From the NCBI GenBank assembly GCA_947449535.1, contig CANFRP010000001.1, forward strand, positions 1-64,000: DNA of 64,000 nucleotides, given 5' to 3'. The notes beneath the pieces are model-generated. The model was given only the letters and a program-made list of their open reading frames with translations, was not told the DNA's origin and did not search any database. Positions 36,904 through 47,179 of the stretch are shown here, in pieces. The position numbers were made by a program, and so were the translations under genes. This DNA is from Actinomycetota bacterium. Its GTDB lineage: Bacteria; Actinomycetota; Actinomycetes; Nanopelagicales; Nanopelagicaceae. The stretch's first letter is position 1. Every line of letters starts with the position of its first letter.

Positions 36904-36909
36904 ATTCTA
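36904..36909 (-). promoter_or_regulatory. -10 element of rapZ, probably leaderless
   Basis: TAGAAT on the minus strand, then six bases, then the rapZ ATG, in the 22-base gap after uvrC. No Shine-Dalgarno is present. Confidence 0.6.
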
Positions 36910-36919
36910 CTGGCCTACG

Positions 36920-38830
36920 TTAGAGAATTTCACCCGTGGTCATATCAATCGCAGGCTCTGGTGCGGAAAGTTCTGCCAAAGTCTCCAATATCTGACTCGC
37001 AATCTTCTCCCCGATTCCTGGTACCGAAGCAATCTCCTCTGAAGTGGCCTTTCGCAAAGCAGCAATCGATCCAAACTTATTGAGCAGGGCTGATCGCCGA
37101 CTATCCCCCAGATTCGGAATCTCATCAAAGAGCGATTCCAACATCACCTTAGAGCGCTTGCTCCGGTGAAAGGTGATAGCGAATCGATGGGCTTCATCGC
37201 GGATGCGCTGGAGTAGGTATAGGCCTTCACTGTGGCGAGGAAAAATTATGGGATCTTTAGAGTCAGGGAGCCAGACTTCTTCCAAACGCTTGGCCAATCC
37301 ACATAGCGCGATGTCGTTAATTCCCAACTCGGCCAGTGCCCGCGCTGCTGCTGCAACTTGTGGGGCTCCACCATCCACCACGATGAGTTGTGGTGGATAA
37401 GCAAATTTTGGTTTGGCTCCACCCAGCACATTGACTTCTGATAAATCAATATCGCGTTCGGCGAGATATCGCTTTAAGCGGCGAGTGAGCACATGATGCA
37501 TTGCGCGGGTATCATCAAATCCGGCTTTATCATCAATAGCGAAACGTCGATAATCAGCTTTCTTTGCTTGTCCATCTTCGAATACCACCATAGATGCCAC
37601 CATGGAAGTTCCCTGAATATTTGAGATATCAAAACATTCAATTCGCAAAGGTAATTCTTGTAGGTCTAAGGCCGTGGCTATTTCTTCGAGCGCGCGCCCA
37701 CTTACTGCGGCATCGTTCGAACGCCTGCTGAGATATTGGATGAGCGCCTGATTAGCATTGCGTTTTACTGTTGCAATGACTTCAGCTTTCTCGCCCCGTT
37801 GAGGTTGGTGGATGGAGACTGAATGTCCCGACTTTTCTACCAGCCAGGCCTCGATAACTTCCAGATTTTCTGGGAGTGAATCGACCAAAATTTCCGATGG
37901 CACATCAGCCTCGGTATAAATCTTGGCAAGCATGGCATCAATAACGCTTTCGCCTTCTAAGACATCTGCTCGGTCCATAATCCAGGAACGAGAACCCACC
38001 ACGCGACCGTGTCTAACAGTGAAGAGTGTTATTCCCGCGTGAGTGATCTCTTCATGTGTAGCAATCAAATCTGCCGAGAAGTTCTGGCTCAGAAAAGTTC
38101 CCGCTGTCTCGGAGGATCGCTTAATTGCACCAATTTGATCCCGATACTTAGCCGCTTTCTCATATTCCTGGGCTTGGGATGCTGCCGCCATATCGGATTC
38201 AAGTTGGGCGCTGATGTCATCCGGATTGGTATCGACAAATTTCACTAAATCCTTAGCAATCTGCAGATGCTCTTCCTTGCTCACCCATTCCACACACGGA
38301 GCTGCGCATTTGCCGATATCTCCCAAGAGACATTGGCGCTTACTCTTTTGCGCCCGCGAGAAATTTGAGTCACTACATGTGCGAATTGGATAGAGTTTTT
38401 GCAGAACGTCAAAGGTACTTCGCAGCGCCCAGGCATGCGCATATGGGCCGAAATAGGTAACGCCAGATCTTTTCTTAGCTCGTGAGATAAACATTTTGGG
38501 AAATTCTTCATTGATACTCACTGCTAAAAAGGGGTAGGACTTGTCATCCTTGAATTGAATATTAAATTGCGGATTTTCTGATTTGATCCAAGTGAATTCG
38601 AGTTGTAGAGCTTCGATCTCAGTATTGACTACCGTCCAGTCCACACGAACTGCGGTGTGAACCATTCGATAAGTTTTTTCCAGCAAATTACTTCCAAAGT
38701 AGCTATTAAGGCGATTCTTTAAGTTCTTCGCTTTACCCACGTAAATAACTTGATCATCTTTATCAAAGAATCGATAGACCCCAGGATCGGTTGGGAGATT
38801 CGAGGGGCGGTAGCTCTGCGGATCCGACAT
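36920..38830 (-). CDS. uvrC: Excinuclease ABC subunit C
   Basis: Dual-incision nuclease of nucleotide excision repair. The 636-residue protein has an N-terminal GIY-YIG domain (PGVYRFFDKDD then VIYVGKAKNLKNR, about 16-45), a UVR motif (about 205-240, EYEKAAKYRDQI), the RNase H-like 3' domain (near 390-480) and two C-terminal HhH motifs (SVPGIGEKIA near 605). It abuts uvrA with no intervening base. Confidence 0.97.
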   Translation of the reverse strand: MSDPQSYRPSNLPTDPGVYRFFDKDDQVIYVGKAKNLKNRLNSYFGSNLLEKTYRMVHTAVRVDWTVVNTEIEALQLEFTWIKSENPQFNIQFKDDKSYPFLAVSINEEFPKMFISRAKKRSGVTYFGPYAHAWALRSTFDVLQKLYPIRTCSDSNFSRAQKSKRQCLLGDIGKCAAPCVEWVSKEEHLQIAKDLVKFVDTNPDDISAQLESDMAAASQAQEYEKAAKYRDQIGAIKRSSETAGTFLSQNFSADLIATHEEITHAGITLFTVRHGRVVGSRSWIMDRADVLEGESVIDAMLAKIYTEADVPSEILVDSLPENLEVIEAWLVEKSGHSVSIHQPQRGEKAEVIATVKRNANQALIQYLSRRSNDAAVSGRALEEIATALDLQELPLRIECFDISNIQGTSMVASMVVFEDGQAKKADYRRFAIDDKAGFDDTRAMHHVLTRRLKRYLAERDIDLSEVNVLGGAKPKFAYPPQLIVVDGGAPQVAAAARALAELGINDIALCGLAKRLEEVWLPDSKDPIIFPRHSEGLYLLQRIRDEAHRFAITFHRSKRSKVMLESLFDEIPNLGDSRRSALLNKFGSIAALRKATSEEIASVPGIGEKIASQILETLAELSAPEPAIDMTTGEIL

Positions 38831-41686
38831 TTAAATCTTTAAAGTTTCTTTCAGGAAAGTTCCGGTGTAGCTCGCCTTATTCTTTGCTACATCTTCTGGT
38901 GTTCCTTCTGCAATCACCAATCCTCCGCCGGCGCCGCCTTCCGGCCCCATATCAATCACCCAGTCTGCAGATTTGATCACATCAAGATTGTGCTCAATAA
39001 CGATTACAGTGTTTCCGGTATCAACTAAGCGGTTGAGAACGATCAAAAGCTTGCGCACGTCTTCAAAATGAAGTCCAGTAGTTGGCTCATCGAGAACATA
39101 GATGGTTCGACCGGTAGATCGGCGTTGAAGTTCGGTAGCAAGTTTTACCCGTTGGGCTTCGCCACCAGAAAGGGTTGGAGCTGACTGGCCGAGTCGAACA
39201 TAGCCCAGGCCTACTTCATTTAAAGTCTTTAAGTAACGCGCAATCGCAGGAACCGATTCGAAGAAAGTAAAGGCCTCCTCGATTGACATATTTAAGACAT
39301 CTGCAATTGTCTTGCCTTTGTAATGAACTTCTAAAGTCTCCCGGTTATAGCGCGCACCATGACATACCTCGCAAGGAACATAAACATCAGGTAGGAAGTT
39401 CATTTCAATGGTGATGGTTCCGTCACCAGAACAATTCTCGCAACGTCCACCTTTGACATTGAATGAGAATCGACCTTGCTGGTATCCACGAATTTTCGCC
39501 TCTGCCGTCTCGGCAAAAAGTGCGCGAACTTTGTCGAAAACACCCGTATATGTCGCAGGGTTGGAGCGAGGGGTGCGACCAATCGGTGATTGATCGACAT
39601 GGACTACTTTGTCTAGATGATCAAGTCCGGTGATCGTACGATGGCGTCCCGGAACGATTCGAGCGCCATTGAGTTTGTTCGCAAGAACTGAATAGAGAAT
39701 GTCGTTGACGAGCGTTGATTTCCCAGAACCGCTCACTCCAGTAACGGCTACGAATGCACCAAGCGGAAATGTCACATCGATTTTTTGCAGATTATTTTCA
39801 CGTGCTTCCTTCACCGTGACTGACCGCTTAGGGTCGATCGGACGTCGCTTAGCTGGAATGTCAATCTTTAAGCGACCCGAAAGGTAGGCACCCGTAATCG
39901 AATCCTTGGCCGTGATGAGCGCCTGGTAATCCCCGCTGGAGACAACTTTTCCACCGTGCTCTCCGGCACCAGGGCCGATATCTACAATCCAATCAGCAGT
40001 ACGAATTGTGTCCTCATCGTGTTCGACGACGATCAAAGTATTTCCGAGATCGCGCAATCGAGTGAGAGTCTCGATCAATCGGCGGTTATCGCGTTGGTGC
40101 AGACCAATACTCGGCTCGTCCAATACATAGAGGACACCCACAAGTCCGGAGCCAATTTGCGTTGCAAGTCGGATGCGCTGAGCCTCTCCGCCTGAGAGTG
40201 TTCCTGCTGGGCGTTCCAGAGATAGGTAATCAAGTCCCACATCGAGCAAGAATCCCAACCGGGCATGGACTTCTTTTAGGACACGTTCTGCGATCTGTTT
40301 CTCGCGAGCATTGAGCGAGAGCTTCTTAAGAAAAACTGCACAATCGGCAATCGAGAGTTGGCAAATTTCGGCGATGCTTTTTGCACCAAGTTTTACTGCC
40401 AATATTTCTGGCTTGAGTCGAGTTCCCTTGCATACGGGACATGGAGTTTCGCGCATATACGCTTCGTATTTATCGCGGCTGAAGTCGCTATCGGTCTCGG
40501 AATGACGACGTTCAACAAATGACACTACGCCTTCAAAGCCGGTGGAATAATTTCGCACGCGGCCATAACGATTCTTATATTTCACATGGACTTCATAATC
40601 CCAGCCGTGAAGAATCGCTTCTTTTGCTTTGATCGAAAGAGCTTTCCATGGCTTTTCAAGTGAAAATTTTAACTCCCCCGCTAATCCTTCCAGGAGGCGC
40701 TGGAAATACTCAGAGGAATGACCTCCCGACCACGGAGCGATTGCTCCCTCGTTAATGGAGATTGAATCGTCTGGGATTACTAAATCTTCATCGACCTCAA
40801 GTTTTGTACCAATACCTGTGCACTCAGGGCAGGCACCAAAAGGTGAATTGAAAGAGAAAGAACGCGGTTCAAGCTCCTCGAAAGAGAGTTCACAATCATG
40901 GCAAGCCATATGCTCGCTGTAGGTACGCTCTTTTTCGGGATCACCTTCTTGGAGATCAACGAAGTCGAGAATTACCAGGCCATTAGCTAGTTTGAGAGCG
41001 GTTTCTATGGAGTCGGTAAGTCGAGATTTAGATTCACTCTTTACCGTGAGCCGATCAACTACAACTTCAATGGCATGCTTCTCTTGCTTTTTAAGTTTGG
41101 GAACTTCTGAGAGTTGATGAACAACGCCATCGACTCGAACACGAGAAAAACCTTGGGTGGTGAAGTCAGTGAAGAGATCGACAAATTCACCTTTCCGAGC
41201 CCGAATTACTGGAGCGAGTACTTGGAACTTAGTTCCAGATTCCATGCCAAGAATTTGATCAACAATATTTTGTGGTGTCTGCTTTGCGATCGGCTTTGCG
41301 CAATTAGGGCAATGTGGCCGACCGGCACGAGCAAAAAGTAGTCGGAGATAGTCATAGACCTCGGTGATAGTGCCGACAGTCGAGCGAGGGTTCCGGTTGG
41401 TGGATTTTTGATCGATCGACACCGCAGGTGAAAGGCCTTCAATGAAATCAACATCGGGCTTATCCATCTGACCGAGGAATTGGCGGGCATAAGCCGAGAG
41501 TGACTCCACGTATCTGCGTTGGCCTTCCGCAAAAATCGTATCGAAGGCCAAGGAAGATTTACCTGATCCGGAGAGGCCGGTAAAACAAATAAGTGAGTTT
41601 CGTGGCAGATCAAGTGAAACGTTCTTAAGGTTATGTTCGCGGGCACCGCGAATAATGAGGCGATCCTCTTTGCGTTCGGCGCTCAC
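38831..41686 (-). CDS. uvrA: Excinuclease ABC subunit A
   Basis: Damage-recognition ATPase. The 951-residue protein has two ABC modules: Walker [15 protein letters not shown] near residue 35 and [10 protein letters not shown] in the second half, two LSGGEAQR signatures, and zinc modules with CHDC...CPEC and CENC...CEVC. It overlaps uvrB by four bases (ATGA), so the repair genes uvrB-uvrA-uvrC form one translationally linked run. Confidence 0.98.
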   Translation of the reverse strand: MSAERKEDRLIIRGAREHNLKNVSLDLPRNSLICFTGLSGSGKSSLAFDTIFAEGQRRYVESLSAYARQFLGQMDKPDVDFIEGLSPAVSIDQKSTNRNPRSTVGTITEVYDYLRLLFARAGRPHCPNCAKPIAKQTPQNIVDQILGMESGTKFQVLAPVIRARKGEFVDLFTDFTTQGFSRVRVDGVVHQLSEVPKLKKQEKHAIEVVVDRLTVKSESKSRLTDSIETALKLANGLVILDFVDLQEGDPEKERTYSEHMACHDCELSFEELEPRSFSFNSPFGACPECTGIGTKLEVDEDLVIPDDSISINEGAIAPWSGGHSSEYFQRLLEGLAGELKFSLEKPWKALSIKAKEAILHGWDYEVHVKYKNRYGRVRNYSTGFEGVVSFVERRHSETDSDFSRDKYEAYMRETPCPVCKGTRLKPEILAVKLGAKSIAEICQLSIADCAVFLKKLSLNAREKQIAERVLKEVHARLGFLLDVGLDYLSLERPAGTLSGGEAQRIRLATQIGSGLVGVLYVLDEPSIGLHQRDNRRLIETLTRLRDLGNTLIVVEHDEDTIRTADWIVDIGPGAGEHGGKVVSSGDYQALITAKDSITGAYLSGRLKIDIPAKRRPIDPKRSVTVKEARENNLQKIDVTFPLGAFVAVTGVSGSGKSTLVNDILYSVLANKLNGARIVPGRHRTITGLDHLDKVVHVDQSPIGRTPRSNPATYTGVFDKVRALFAETAEAKIRGYQQGRFSFNVKGGRCENCSGDGTITIEMNFLPDVYVPCEVCHGARYNRETLEVHYKGKTIADVLNMSIEEAFTFFESVPAIARYLKTLNEVGLGYVRLGQSAPTLSGGEAQRVKLATELQRRSTGRTIYVLDEPTTGLHFEDVRKLLIVLNRLVDTGNTVIVIEHNLDVIKSADWVIDMGPEGGAGGGLVIAEGTPEDVAKNKASYTGTFLKETLKI

Positions 41687-43767
41687 GTATTTGCCTCTTC
41701 CATTCCCCTAAGTTCTTTCTTTAATTCTCGAATCTCATCGCGTAGTCGTGCTGCCACTTCAAAGGCCAATTCTGATGCGGATAGCTTCATCTGCTCGGTG
41801 AGGGATTCTATGAGAGCAATCAGCTCTTGGCGTGGCAATGAAAGAGCCGCGCCGATCTGCGCCTCAAGGCCAGAGGAGATCGCACTCTTCTTCCCCTTTT
41901 TAAAGGATGCCGCGAGATCCTCGGTGTCCTCCGCCTCTTTAGTGATGAGATCAGTGATGTCGGCGATCTTCTTTCGCAGTGGCTGTGGATCAATGCCTCG
42001 CTCGGTGTTGTACGCAACTTGTTTTGCACGACGGCGATTTGTCTCATCGATTGCCTTCTCCATAGCCGGAGTAATCGAATCGGCATACATATGAACCTCA
42101 CCGGAGACGTTTCGAGCAGCACGACCAATAGTCTGGATTAATGAGGTAGCCGAGCGAAGGAAACCTTGCTTGTCTGCATCCAAAATTGCTACGAGTGAGA
42201 CTTCGGGTAGATCTAGTCCCTCGCGAAGCAGATTTATACCAATGAGAACGTCATACTCGCCAGATCTAAGCTCACGCAATAGCTCGACTCGTCGCAAAGT
42301 ATCGACTTCTGAATGCAGATATCGCACTCGAACGCCCTGCTCTTGCAAGTAATCAGTCAGGTCTTCCGACATTTTCTTTGTCAATGTCGTGACAAGTACG
42401 CGTTCATTCTTCGCCGCGCGAAGGTTGATCTCCACTAATAGATCATCAATCTGACCCTTAATGGGCTTAATGACAATCTTTGGATCAATTAGACCGGTAG
42501 GCCGAATAACTTGCTCGACAAACTCTCCACCAGTTTTTTCCATCTCATATTTGCCAGGCGTCGCTGACAAATAGACCGTCTGGCCTTTTCGCTCCAGAAA
42601 TTCTTCGAAACGAAGGGGGCGATTATCCATTGCTGATGGAAGCCGGAATCCATGCTCAACAAGTGTGCGCTTTCGTGAAGCATCCCCCTCAAACATTGCG
42701 CCGATCTGCGGAACAGTCACATGCGATTCATCAATCACAACGAGAAAATCTTCTGGGAAGTAATCCAAAAGACAGTTGGGAGGAGAGCCTGCATCTCGAC
42801 CGTCAATATGTCGCGAATAATTCTCAATTCCCGAGCAGAACCCAAGTTGTTGGATCATTTCAATATCGAAGGTGGTGCGCATTCGTATGCGCTGCGCCTC
42901 AAGTAACTTATTCTGACGTTCAAACTGGTCAACCTTTATTTCCATTTCTTCCTGGATCGCAACAACTGCTCGCTTCATGGTCTCTGGGCCTGCTGCATAA
43001 TGACTCGCCGGGAAGATATACATCTCCTGCTCATCGCGAATGATCTCGCCGGTTAGCGGATGAAGGGTCATGATTTTTTCAATCTCATCGCCAAACATTT
43101 CAATCCGAAGAGCTAACTCTTCATACATGGGAATAATCTCGATTGTGTCTCCGCGAACTCTAAATGTTCCTCGCTCAAAAGCCATATCGTTTCGCTTGTA
43201 CTGAATATCTACAAATTTCCGGAGAAGGGTATTTCGCTCGATGCAATCTCCAACTCGAAGCCGGATCATTCGATCGACATATTCTTGCGGTGTACCCAGA
43301 CCGTAGATACATGAGACTGTCGCAACAACGATTACATCCCGGCGGGTAAGAAGTGAATTGGTCGCGGAGTGACGTAAGCGCTCAACTTCTGCATTCACTG
43401 AAGAGTCCTTCTCAATAAAGGTATCAGTTTGAGGGACATATGCTTCTGGTTGGTAATAGTCGTAATAGGAGACAAAATATTCGACTGCGTTATTTGGGAG
43501 TAACTCTCTAAATTCGTTTGCGAGCTGGGCGGCAAGAGTTTTGTTAGGTGCCAGCACCAAAGTGGGGCGTTGAAGTTTTTCGATCAGCCAAGCTGTGGTG
43601 GCGGATTTTCCGGTACCAGTGGCGCCTAAGAGAACGACATCTGATTCTCCGGCGTTGATTCGGGCCGCCAAATCCGCAATCGCCGTCGGCTGATCGCCGG
43701 AAGGGATGTAATCACTAATGACTTGAAAGGGATTTACTTTCCGTTCTAAATCGGTGATTGCACGCAC
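41683..43767 (-). CDS. uvrB: Excinuclease ABC subunit B
   Basis: Helicase-like damage-verification subunit. The 694-residue protein has Walker [13 protein letters not shown], the beta-hairpin [12 protein letters not shown] (about 105-116), helicase motifs including DESHVT, and a C-terminal UVR domain for UvrC contact (about 645-680). It overlaps coaE by one base and uvrA by four. Confidence 0.98.
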   Translation of the reverse strand: MRAITDLERKVNPFQVISDYIPSGDQPTAIADLAARINAGESDVVLLGATGTGKSATTAWLIEKLQRPTLVLAPNKTLAAQLANEFRELLPNNAVEYFVSYYDYYQPEAYVPQTDTFIEKDSSVNAEVERLRHSATNSLLTRRDVIVVATVSCIYGLGTPQEYVDRMIRLRVGDCIERNTLLRKFVDIQYKRNDMAFERGTFRVRGDTIEIIPMYEELALRIEMFGDEIEKIMTLHPLTGEIIRDEQEMYIFPASHYAAGPETMKRAVVAIQEEMEIKVDQFERQNKLLEAQRIRMRTTFDIEMIQQLGFCSGIENYSRHIDGRDAGSPPNCLLDYFPEDFLVVIDESHVTVPQIGAMFEGDASRKRTLVEHGFRLPSAMDNRPLRFEEFLERKGQTVYLSATPGKYEMEKTGGEFVEQVIRPTGLIDPKIVIKPIKGQIDDLLVEINLRAAKNERVLVTTLTKKMSEDLTDYLQEQGVRVRYLHSEVDTLRRVELLRELRSGEYDVLIGINLLREGLDLPEVSLVAILDADKQGFLRSATSLIQTIGRAARNVSGEVHMYADSITPAMEKAIDETNRRRAKQVAYNTERGIDPQPLRKKIADITDLITKEAEDTEDLAASFKKGKKSAISSGLEAQIGAALSLPRQELIALIESLTEQMKLSASELAFEVAARLRDEIRELKKELRGMEEANT

Positions 43768-44375
43768 TAAATCGATCCTTTTGCACGTGCAAGTGGAAGC
43801 AATACTTCGGAGTAGAGGTTTTCAATTTGTCGGAGCAGATGGTCAGAATCGCCATCGTTGCGAAGAACATGATCAGCTATCTCTTCTCGCTCGCCATCGC
43901 TTACTTGTGATTCAAGACGTTTATCGATCTCATAGCTCTTCATTCCTCGTGCAGCTAGTCGTTCACGTCGTAGCTCCACGGGAGCAGAAATGGTTATTAC
44001 CCGATCAAAGCGACTCTTACCTTGGGTTTCGACTAAAAGTGGTATTTGATTGATCACCACTGTCCCTGGATTAGCTCTCATTACTATCTCATCTAGCGCT
44101 TTACGAATTCGTGGATGAGTAATCTCTTCCAATTCCTTACGGGAAGCAGGATCATTGAAAACTATCTCCCCCAATTTCGCGCGATCCAACACTCCATCGC
44201 GCAACACTTCATCGCCAAACCTGGCAACAATTTCGTCAAAACCTGGAGTTCCTCGTTCGACGACATCGCGAGCCAATTGATCAGAGTCAATTACGGTTGC
44301 ACCCAAATCAGCAAAAAGTTCGCCGGCATAAGATTTGCCCGAGCCAATCCCGCCAGTAAGAGCCACTAACAACAT
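43767..44375 (-). CDS. coaE: Dephospho-CoA kinase
   Basis: Last step of CoA synthesis. The 202-residue protein has the P-loop GGIGSGKS (8-15), the [13 protein letters not shown] segment (34-46) and the Q-I-P-L-L-V-E lid region. It is first in the coaE-uvrB-uvrA-uvrC unit. TAGGCT lies six bases before the ATG with no ribosome-binding site, so the unit probably begins leaderless, isolated from rpsA by the terminator at 44424-44459. Confidence 0.95.
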   Translation of the reverse strand: MLLVALTGGIGSGKSYAGELFADLGATVIDSDQLARDVVERGTPGFDEIVARFGDEVLRDGVLDRAKLGEIVFNDPASRKELEEITHPRIRKALDEIVMRANPGTVVINQIPLLVETQGKSRFDRVITISAPVELRRERLAARGMKSYEIDKRLESQVSDGEREEIADHVLRNDGDSDHLLRQIENLYSEVLLPLARAKGSI

Positions 44376-44381
44376 GAGCAG

Positions 44382-44387
44382 AGCCTA
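44382..44387 (-). promoter_or_regulatory. -10 element of coaE-uvrBAC, probably leaderless
   Basis: TAGGCT on the minus strand, six bases before the coaE ATG. It lies just beyond the rpsA terminator. It is the same hexamer and spacing as at argC. Confidence 0.6.
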
Positions 44388-44423
44388 CCTTCCCGCATAT
44401 TTTGTGAGAGACCGAAGAGAAAT

Positions 44424-44459
44424 GAAAAGGGCCCCGACCTCGTGAGAAGTCAGGGCCCT
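44424..44459 (-). terminator. Rho-independent terminator after rpsA
   Basis: Minus-strand stem AGGGCCCTGAC (44459-44449) with GTCGGGGCCCT (44438-44428), ten-base loop, one mismatch-like A/G position, then TTTTC. It lies 24 bases beyond the rpsA stop and is among the strongest terminators in the window. Confidence 0.88.
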
Positions 44460-44482
44460 CAACTCTAGTTAAGGAGCAGAAA

Positions 44483-45835
44483 TTACTCCGCAGCAACCTC
44501 GACAGCTGGAGCGTCGCCAGCGGCAGCATCTGCAGCCTTAGCTTCTTCCTTCTGCTTGCGGTGAGCCATGAAACGTGTTTGAGCTTCAGCGTATTGACGC
44601 TCCCACTCTTCACGTTGTGATTCGAATCCTGGACGCCACTCTTGGGTATCAGCATCGAATCCTTCAGGATAAATGAAGTTTCCTTCAGCATCGTAACGAG
44701 CAGCCATTCCATATTGAGTTGGATCAAATGCTTCCACCTCTACTTCATGACCTTCATTTGCTTGCTTAAGGGAGAGAGAGATGCGGCGGCGCTCAAGATC
44801 AATATCGATGATCTTGACGAATAGCTCGTCGCCAACTTGAACAACCTGCTCTGGGATCTCCACGTGGCGTTCTGCCAACTCTGAGATGTGAACAAGACCT
44901 TCGATTCCTTCGAAGACGCGGATAAATGCGCCGAATGGAACGAGCTTGGTAACTTCACCAGGAACAACTTGGTTGATCGCATGTGTGCGAGCAAATGCCT
45001 GCCATGGATCTTCCTGTGTTGCCTTAAGTGAGAGTGATACGCGCTCGCGCTCGAAATCAACTTCAAGAACTTCGACAGTTACTTCATCCCCGACTTCAAC
45101 AACCTCTGATGGGTGATCGATGTGCTTCCATGAAAGCTCAGAGACGTGGACGAGACCATCTACGCCACCAAGGTCAACGAATGCACCGAAGTTAACGATT
45201 GATGAGACAACGCCTGTGCGAACCTGACCCTTTTGGAGCTGGTTAAGGAACTCAGTGCGTGATTGTGATTGGGTCTGCTCGAGGTATGCACGACGTGAGA
45301 GAACAACGTTGTTGCGGTTCTTATCGAGTTCGATGATGCGGGCTTCAACCTGCTTGCCGATGTAAGGGGTGAGGTCGCGTACGCGACGCATCTCCACGAG
45401 TGATGCTGGAAGGAAGCCGCGAAGACCGATGTCAACGATCAAGCCGCCCTTAACAACTTCAATAACGGTACCGACGACAACCTCGTCGCGCTCCTTCTTG
45501 CCTTCGATCTCGCCCCAAGCACGCTCGTACTGAGCACGCTTCTTGGAGAGGATCAAGCGACCTTCTTTATCTTCTTTCTGTAATACAAGTGCTTCAACGC
45601 GGTCGCCGACTGAGACGATCTCTGATGGATCAATGTCGTGGCGGATGGAAAGTTCGCGAGATGGAATAACACCTTCAGTTTTATATCCAATGTCGAGCAA
45701 AACTTCTTCGCGGTCAATTTGTACAACGATTCCTGAGACTAAATCTCCATCGTTAAAATTCTTAATTGTGCCTTCGATTGCGGCAAGAAAATCTTCTGCT
45801 GAACCAATATCGTTAATTGCTATTTGTGAGGACAA
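44483..45835 (-). CDS. rpsA: Ribosomal protein bS1, TTG start
   Basis: Binds mRNA on the 30S subunit. The protein holds four S1 repeats (starting near residues 28, 115, 200 and 285), as usual for actinobacteria, with an acidic Ala/Glu tail. The frame is open to 45994, which would add 53 residues with no family match and overlap the divergent MFS promoter. The family start SSQIAINDIGSAEDF follows a TTG at 45833-45835, with GGAG four bases upstream, so I place the start there (450 residues). Confidence 0.93.
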   Translation of the reverse strand: MSSQIAINDIGSAEDFLAAIEGTIKNFNDGDLVSGIVVQIDREEVLLDIGYKTEGVIPSRELSIRHDIDPSEIVSVGDRVEALVLQKEDKEGRLILSKKRAQYERAWGEIEGKKERDEVVVGTVIEVVKGGLIVDIGLRGFLPASLVEMRRVRDLTPYIGKQVEARIIELDKNRNNVVLSRRAYLEQTQSQSRTEFLNQLQKGQVRTGVVSSIVNFGAFVDLGGVDGLVHVSELSWKHIDHPSEVVEVGDEVTVEVLEVDFERERVSLSLKATQEDPWQAFARTHAINQVVPGEVTKLVPFGAFIRVFEGIEGLVHISELAERHVEIPEQVVQVGDELFVKIIDIDLERRRISLSLKQANEGHEVEVEAFDPTQYGMAARYDAEGNFIYPEGFDADTQEWRPGFESQREEWERQYAEAQTRFMAHRKQKEEAKAADAAAGDAPAVEVAAE

Positions 45836-45940
45836 GGTGCTCCGTAGGGATAGAAAGTCGTCTCGAACGTATGGGCGCCTAAGCCCGCCGAATGAGTCGC
45901 AACGCTTTGTCGCGAAGGGCCAAGGGTACTTTGGCAGGCG

Positions 45941-45946
45941 TAGGAT
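45941..45946 (+). promoter_or_regulatory. -10 element of the MFS gene, probably leaderless
   Basis: TAGGAT, six bases, ATG at 45953. No Shine-Dalgarno. It lies in the 117-base divergent region between rpsA and the MFS gene. Confidence 0.55.
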
Positions 45947-45952
45947 CAGCAA

Positions 45953-47179
45953 ATGAGCTCCTACTGGCAGATCTTTCGCTATCGGCCCGCTCAATTGCTC
46001 CTTCTCAGCGCATTTCCAGGGCGGTTTGCCTACGGAATGATCTCACTCGCCATCTACTTCAAAGTGCACCAAGACACATCCTCGATTGGCATCGCTGGGT
46101 TGGCAGTTGGGCTAAATGGATTGGCCGGGGCGCTGACTGCCGGCATCCGATCGGCCGTCATAGATAAATTTGGTTTGCTCATTCCACTTCGAATACTTGT
46201 TCCTTCATATGCACTCTTGATCATCACCTTTAATCATATGCATGGTGCAACCCCGCTTGTCATCGTCTCATTCATTATGGGCTTCACTGCTCCCCCTATC
46301 AATCTTGCAGTTCGCCCCATCTGGAAAGTTACTGTTCCGCAAGAGTGGTATCGCGCAACTTTTGCAGTTGATACCGCGATGATGAGTGTTACAGCAGTAA
46401 TCGGGCCGGTTGTTGCCACATCACTCGCTCTCTCTTCTCATCCAAGCTTTGGTTTGAATGCAGCAGCTAGTCTCATGGTCATTAGTGGTATCTCCATATC
46501 GCTCCTCTCTATGACAAAGAAATGGCGCCCCGAGGAGAAGATAAAGGGTGGACCATCTCTGCTCTCCTCCCCTGCAATTCGCTTGCTAATGCTGGAAGGA
46601 GCATTTGTAGGGCTAGGCACTGGGACATTTGAAATCGCAATTCCAGCCTTCGCAACGCTTAAAAATGTGCAGGGACACACCGGCCCAATTTTTGCGGCAT
46701 TGGCAATCTTTAACGTTATCGGCAGCCTCATTGGCGGACTTCTCTCCAAGAAATTCTCACCATTGGCGGCCTTTCGACTGACCTATTTCTCATGGTTCGT
46801 TGCGAGCTTGCCGCTTGCACTACTTAATCCGGACTGGACTTTAATGATTGGGGCAAGCTTCTTGGGGCTAGCGATTGGCGCACAACAAGTCTTCTATTGG
46901 GAGATCACCGAAGCGGTTCGACCACAAGGCAGCGCTGCATCTGCCATTGGTTGGCTCTGGACGGTTGAGGGTAGCTGCGCAGCTTTTGGTACAACTCTCG
47001 GTGGATATATCAGCCAACACTTCTCACCACGCTGGTCACTTCTTATGACAACGACTTCAATTGGGATTGGATTAATTGTCATCCTCTGGGGAAGTAAATT
47101 CTTACATGCCGCCAATCACATACCGAGTGATGAGCAGGATATAAGAGCCCTTGATGATAAAACTTCTACCGAGAGTTAA
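45953..47179 (+). CDS. Major facilitator superfamily transporter
   Basis: A 408-residue integral membrane protein with about twelve hydrophobic helices in two halves separated by a polar stretch (around 190-205, KKWRPEEKIKGG). It looks like an MFS drug/metabolite efflux-type carrier, but no substrate motif is recognisable. It is a single-gene unit between rpsA and polA; its stop overlaps the convergent polA stop by four bases, so there is no terminator between them. Confidence 0.85.
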   Translation: MSSYWQIFRYRPAQLLLLSAFPGRFAYGMISLAIYFKVHQDTSSIGIAGLAVGLNGLAGALTAGIRSAVIDKFGLLIPLRILVPSYALLIITFNHMHGATPLVIVSFIMGFTAPPINLAVRPIWKVTVPQEWYRATFAVDTAMMSVTAVIGPVVATSLALSSHPSFGLNAAASLMVISGISISLLSMTKKWRPEEKIKGGPSLLSSPAIRLLMLEGAFVGLGTGTFEIAIPAFATLKNVQGHTGPIFAALAIFNVIGSLIGGLLSKKFSPLAAFRLTYFSWFVASLPLALLNPDWTLMIGASFLGLAIGAQQVFYWEITEAVRPQGSAASAIGWLWTVEGSCAAFGTTLGGYISQHFSPRWSLLMTTTSIGIGLIVILWGSKFLHAANHIPSDEQDIRALDDKTSTES

